Part shown: positions 9,401-9,831 of the stretch, one piece after another | Layout of the letters: each line of letters begins with the position of its first letter | How positions within the stretch are numbered: position 1 is the stretch's first letter | NCBI GenBank assembly: GCA_946481235.1 | Contig: CAMLME010000067.1 | Coordinates: 1-9,831 of the forward strand | Length of the DNA stretch: 9,831 nucleotides | Source of the DNA: an uncultured Methylobacillus sp. | GTDB taxonomy: Bacteria > Pseudomonadota > Gammaproteobacteria > Burkholderiales > Methylophilaceae | Direction: 5' to 3' | Position numbers and translations under genes: made by a program | Notes under the pieces: model-generated | Seen by the model: only the letters and a program-made list of their open reading frames with translations | What the model was told of the DNA's origin: nothing | The model's database searches: none

Positions 9401-9445
9401 GGAACAATCGGGCCAAAAATCATCAACCCCAGCCCAAACGGTTCC
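9401..9445 (-). promoter_or_regulatory. Candidate leader RNA hairpin upstream of the receptor gene
   Basis: In the minus-strand transcript, GGAAC (9441-9445) can pair with GTTCC (9401-9405), and inside it GGGC (9432-9435) with GCCC (9410-9413). The bases between these arms form a few further pairs including G-U. The loop is 18 nt. The base of the hairpin is about 31 nt upstream of the receptor ATG, where it could affect translation or mRNA stability. A 12-codon open frame (ATG at 9423, TAA ending at 9385) starts in the loop and ends 15 nt before the receptor ATG; it could be a leader peptide or chance. The rest of 9370-9563 is AT-rich and has no gene that I can support. The direct repeat AAAACCAAG occurs at 9390-9398 and 9445-9453. 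Confidence 0.3.
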
Positions 9446-9529
9446 TTGGTTTTACCTATACCGATTTAGCACTCAAGCCAGCGTAAATTCTTGATTTGCA
9501 GTCGCTAAAAAACCGCCAAGAACATCCTG

Positions 9530-9560
9530 AGTATACCGCTGCAATTAATTGATGGGTATA
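9530..9560 (-). promoter_or_regulatory. Possible promoter region for the receptor operon
   Basis: The minus strand has TATACT at 9535-9530, a good -10 match, and TATACC at 9560-9555 preceded by TG as in an extended -10. Neither has a convincing -35 at normal spacing. Between them is a perfect 10-bp palindrome, CAATTAATTG (9542-9551), which could be an operator or chance in AT-rich DNA. The segment lies just downstream of the terminator that separates the tRNA from the operon, which is where the operon promoter should be. Confidence 0.2.
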
Positions 9561-9563
9561 ACA

Positions 9564-9591
9564 AAAAAAGCGCCTCGTAAGGCGCTTTTTT
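9564..9591 (-). terminator. Rho-independent terminator, symmetric
   Basis: The GC core gcgcct (9570-9575) pairs with aggcgc (9580-9585) around a cgta loop. The core is flanked by six A (9564-9569) and six T (9586-9591), which extend the stem to 12 bp. It has a T-tract in either direction and could stop transcription on both strands. No plus-strand gene is seen just upstream, so the likely job is to stop leftward transcription from the tRNA locus before the receptor operon. Confidence 0.85.
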
Positions 9592-9601
9592 GCTTTATTT
9601 A

Positions 9602-9620
9602 TGGCGGAGAGGGCGGGATT
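9602..9620 (-). repeat. Exact 19-nt copy of the tRNA-Ser 3' end
   Basis: TGGCGGAGAGGGCGGGATT here is identical to 9777-9795 inside the serine tRNA, with starts 175 bp apart in direct orientation. It covers CCA, the discriminator base, the 3' acceptor strand, the 3' T-stem strand and part of the T-loop. Identity ends within the T-loop. Confidence 0.9.
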
Positions 9621-9704
9621 GTGTCCGTCTCGCCTTAGGGCGATCCAGCCATCCGCTGACGCGGACCAGCCTGCGGCTGTCCAAGCGAGCAGTGCTCGCT
9701 TAGT
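9621..9704. repeat. Chain of four short hairpins inside the tRNA-like element
   Basis: Four small inverted repeats follow each other almost without gaps. TCGCC/GGCGA is at 9630-9643 with a 4-nt loop. TCCGC/GCGGA is at 9652-9665 with a 4-nt loop. GGA-CAGCC/GGCTG-TCC is at 9663-9682 with a 3-nt loop and one bulge; it shares three bases with the previous stem, so the two compete. AAGCGAGC/GCTCGCTT is at 9683-9701, a perfect 8-bp stem with a 3-nt loop. Longer alternative pairings also exist, for example GTCCG (9623-9627) with CGGAC (9662-9666). No coding frame is credible here. Confidence 0.7.
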
Positions 9705-9739
9705 CGAACCGGCGAGTTCTCGAAATAACCACCTACGCA

Positions 9740-9780
9740 GCCAATAAAAAAGCCGCCTTGAAGGCGGCCGTTTTATTGGC
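9740..9780 (-). terminator. Terminator of tRNA-Ser, an extended palindrome that includes the CCA end
   Basis: The core gccgcc (9752-9757) and ggcggc (9763-9768) enclose a 5-nt loop, and on the minus strand the stem is followed by six T (9751-9746), a standard terminator for the tRNA. Beyond a 2x2 internal loop, gccaataaaa (9740-9749) pairs perfectly with ttttattggc (9771-9780). The outer stem takes in the tRNA's own discriminator and CCA (complement at 9777-9780). Confidence 0.85.
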
Positions 9781-9831
9781 GGAGAGGGCGGGATTCGAAC
9801 CCGCGTTAGGCTATTAGCCTAAACACGCTTT
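9777..9831 (-). tRNA. tRNA-Ser, 3' part (cut by the window edge); probably anticodon GGA
   Basis: The 3' end carries encoded CCA (9777-9779), discriminator G (complement at 9780), acceptor 3' strand CCTCTCC (complement 9781-9787), a perfect 5-bp T-stem (9788-9792 with 9800-9804) enclosing TTCGAAT, and a long variable arm with a 6-bp stem TAGGCT/AGCCTA (9807-9821). A long variable arm with G before CCA indicates serine, since leucine tRNAs have A there. The visible AAA followed by GCGTG fits A36-A38 and the 3' anticodon stem, so the anticodon ends in A and reads UCN codons; GGA is the best match to known tRNA-Ser sequences. The 5' half is outside the window. Confidence 0.93.

Larger units (their letters stand above)
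9602..9710 (-). other. tRNA-Ser 3'-end-like element with an interrupted T-loop
   Basis: Reading leftwards, GGTTCG (T-stem end and T-loop start; complement at 9705-9710) is followed by an 84-nt insert and then AATCCC, the rest of the T-arm, the acceptor 3' strand and CCA. In the real tRNA GGTTCG and AATCCC are adjacent, so the insert sits in the T-loop. The T-stem strands GCCGG and CCCGC still form four of five pairs. No 5' acceptor strand, D-arm or anticodon arm is visible upstream, so this is not a complete tRNA. It lies between two terminators on the same strand as the tRNA. It could be a transcribed by-product of tRNA read-through, a remnant of an integration site, or a dispersed repeat. 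Confidence 0.6.

Noticed and set aside
9397..9413. Possible sigma-54 promoter (TGGCCCG followed by TTCC) on the minus strand
   Set aside because: The essential -12 GC is replaced by CC, and the site overlaps the leader hairpin close to the start codon.
9621..9704. Possible CRISPR array or integron attC site in the hairpin-rich stretch
   Set aside because: The hairpins differ in sequence and have no regular repeat-spacer pattern. The conserved end boxes of attC are not seen, and no cas or integrase gene is in the window.
9602..9776. A second complete tRNA gene behind tRNA-Ser
   Set aside because: Only the T-arm and 3' acceptor strand are recognisable. No anticodon arm, D-arm or 5' acceptor strand precedes them.

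Overview
The window reads as chromosomal DNA from a Gram-negative proteobacterium, moderately GC-rich by eye. The support is an outer-membrane TonB-dependent receptor of the type abundant in Xanthomonas, Caulobacter and many Betaproteobacteria, a hybrid sensor kinase with an N-terminal export signal, and a c-di-GMP enzyme with many sensor domains. A betaproteobacterium is my best guess, but no marker here fixes the genus.

Layout from left to right. Positions 1-138 hold the last 45 codons of a plus-strand gene I do not recognise. It converges on a three-gene minus-strand cluster that fills 172-9369. Read in transcription order the cluster is: a TonB-dependent receptor (9369-6934); a hybrid histidine kinase with a signal peptide, a TPR region predicted to be periplasmic, one transmembrane helix and a cytoplasmic PAS-HisKA-HATPase-REC part (6875-3594); and a REC-PAS-GAF-PAS-PAS-GGDEF-EAL protein (3597-172). 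The last two genes overlap in an ATGA, and the receptor lies 58 bp upstream of the kinase, so all three are probably one operon. The sequence is consistent with a pathway in which an event at the outer membrane or in the periplasm is sensed by the TPR kinase and passed to an enzyme that can both make and break c-di-GMP.

The receptor has a leader of about 190 bp (9370-9563) with a good candidate RNA hairpin close to its start codon. Upstream of that, 9564-9831 holds the 3' part of a minus-strand serine tRNA cut by the window edge, two hairpin terminators, and between them a second, imperfect copy of the tRNA 3' end. In this copy the T-loop is interrupted by 84 nt that fold into a chain of short hairpins. 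This tRNA-derived element is the most unusual structure in the window. Its spacing (175 bp) and its 19-nt identity to the tRNA 3' end recall the rtT repeats behind E. coli tyrT, but it belongs to a serine tRNA and carries the hairpin chain. The three protein genes show no visible frameshift or truncation.
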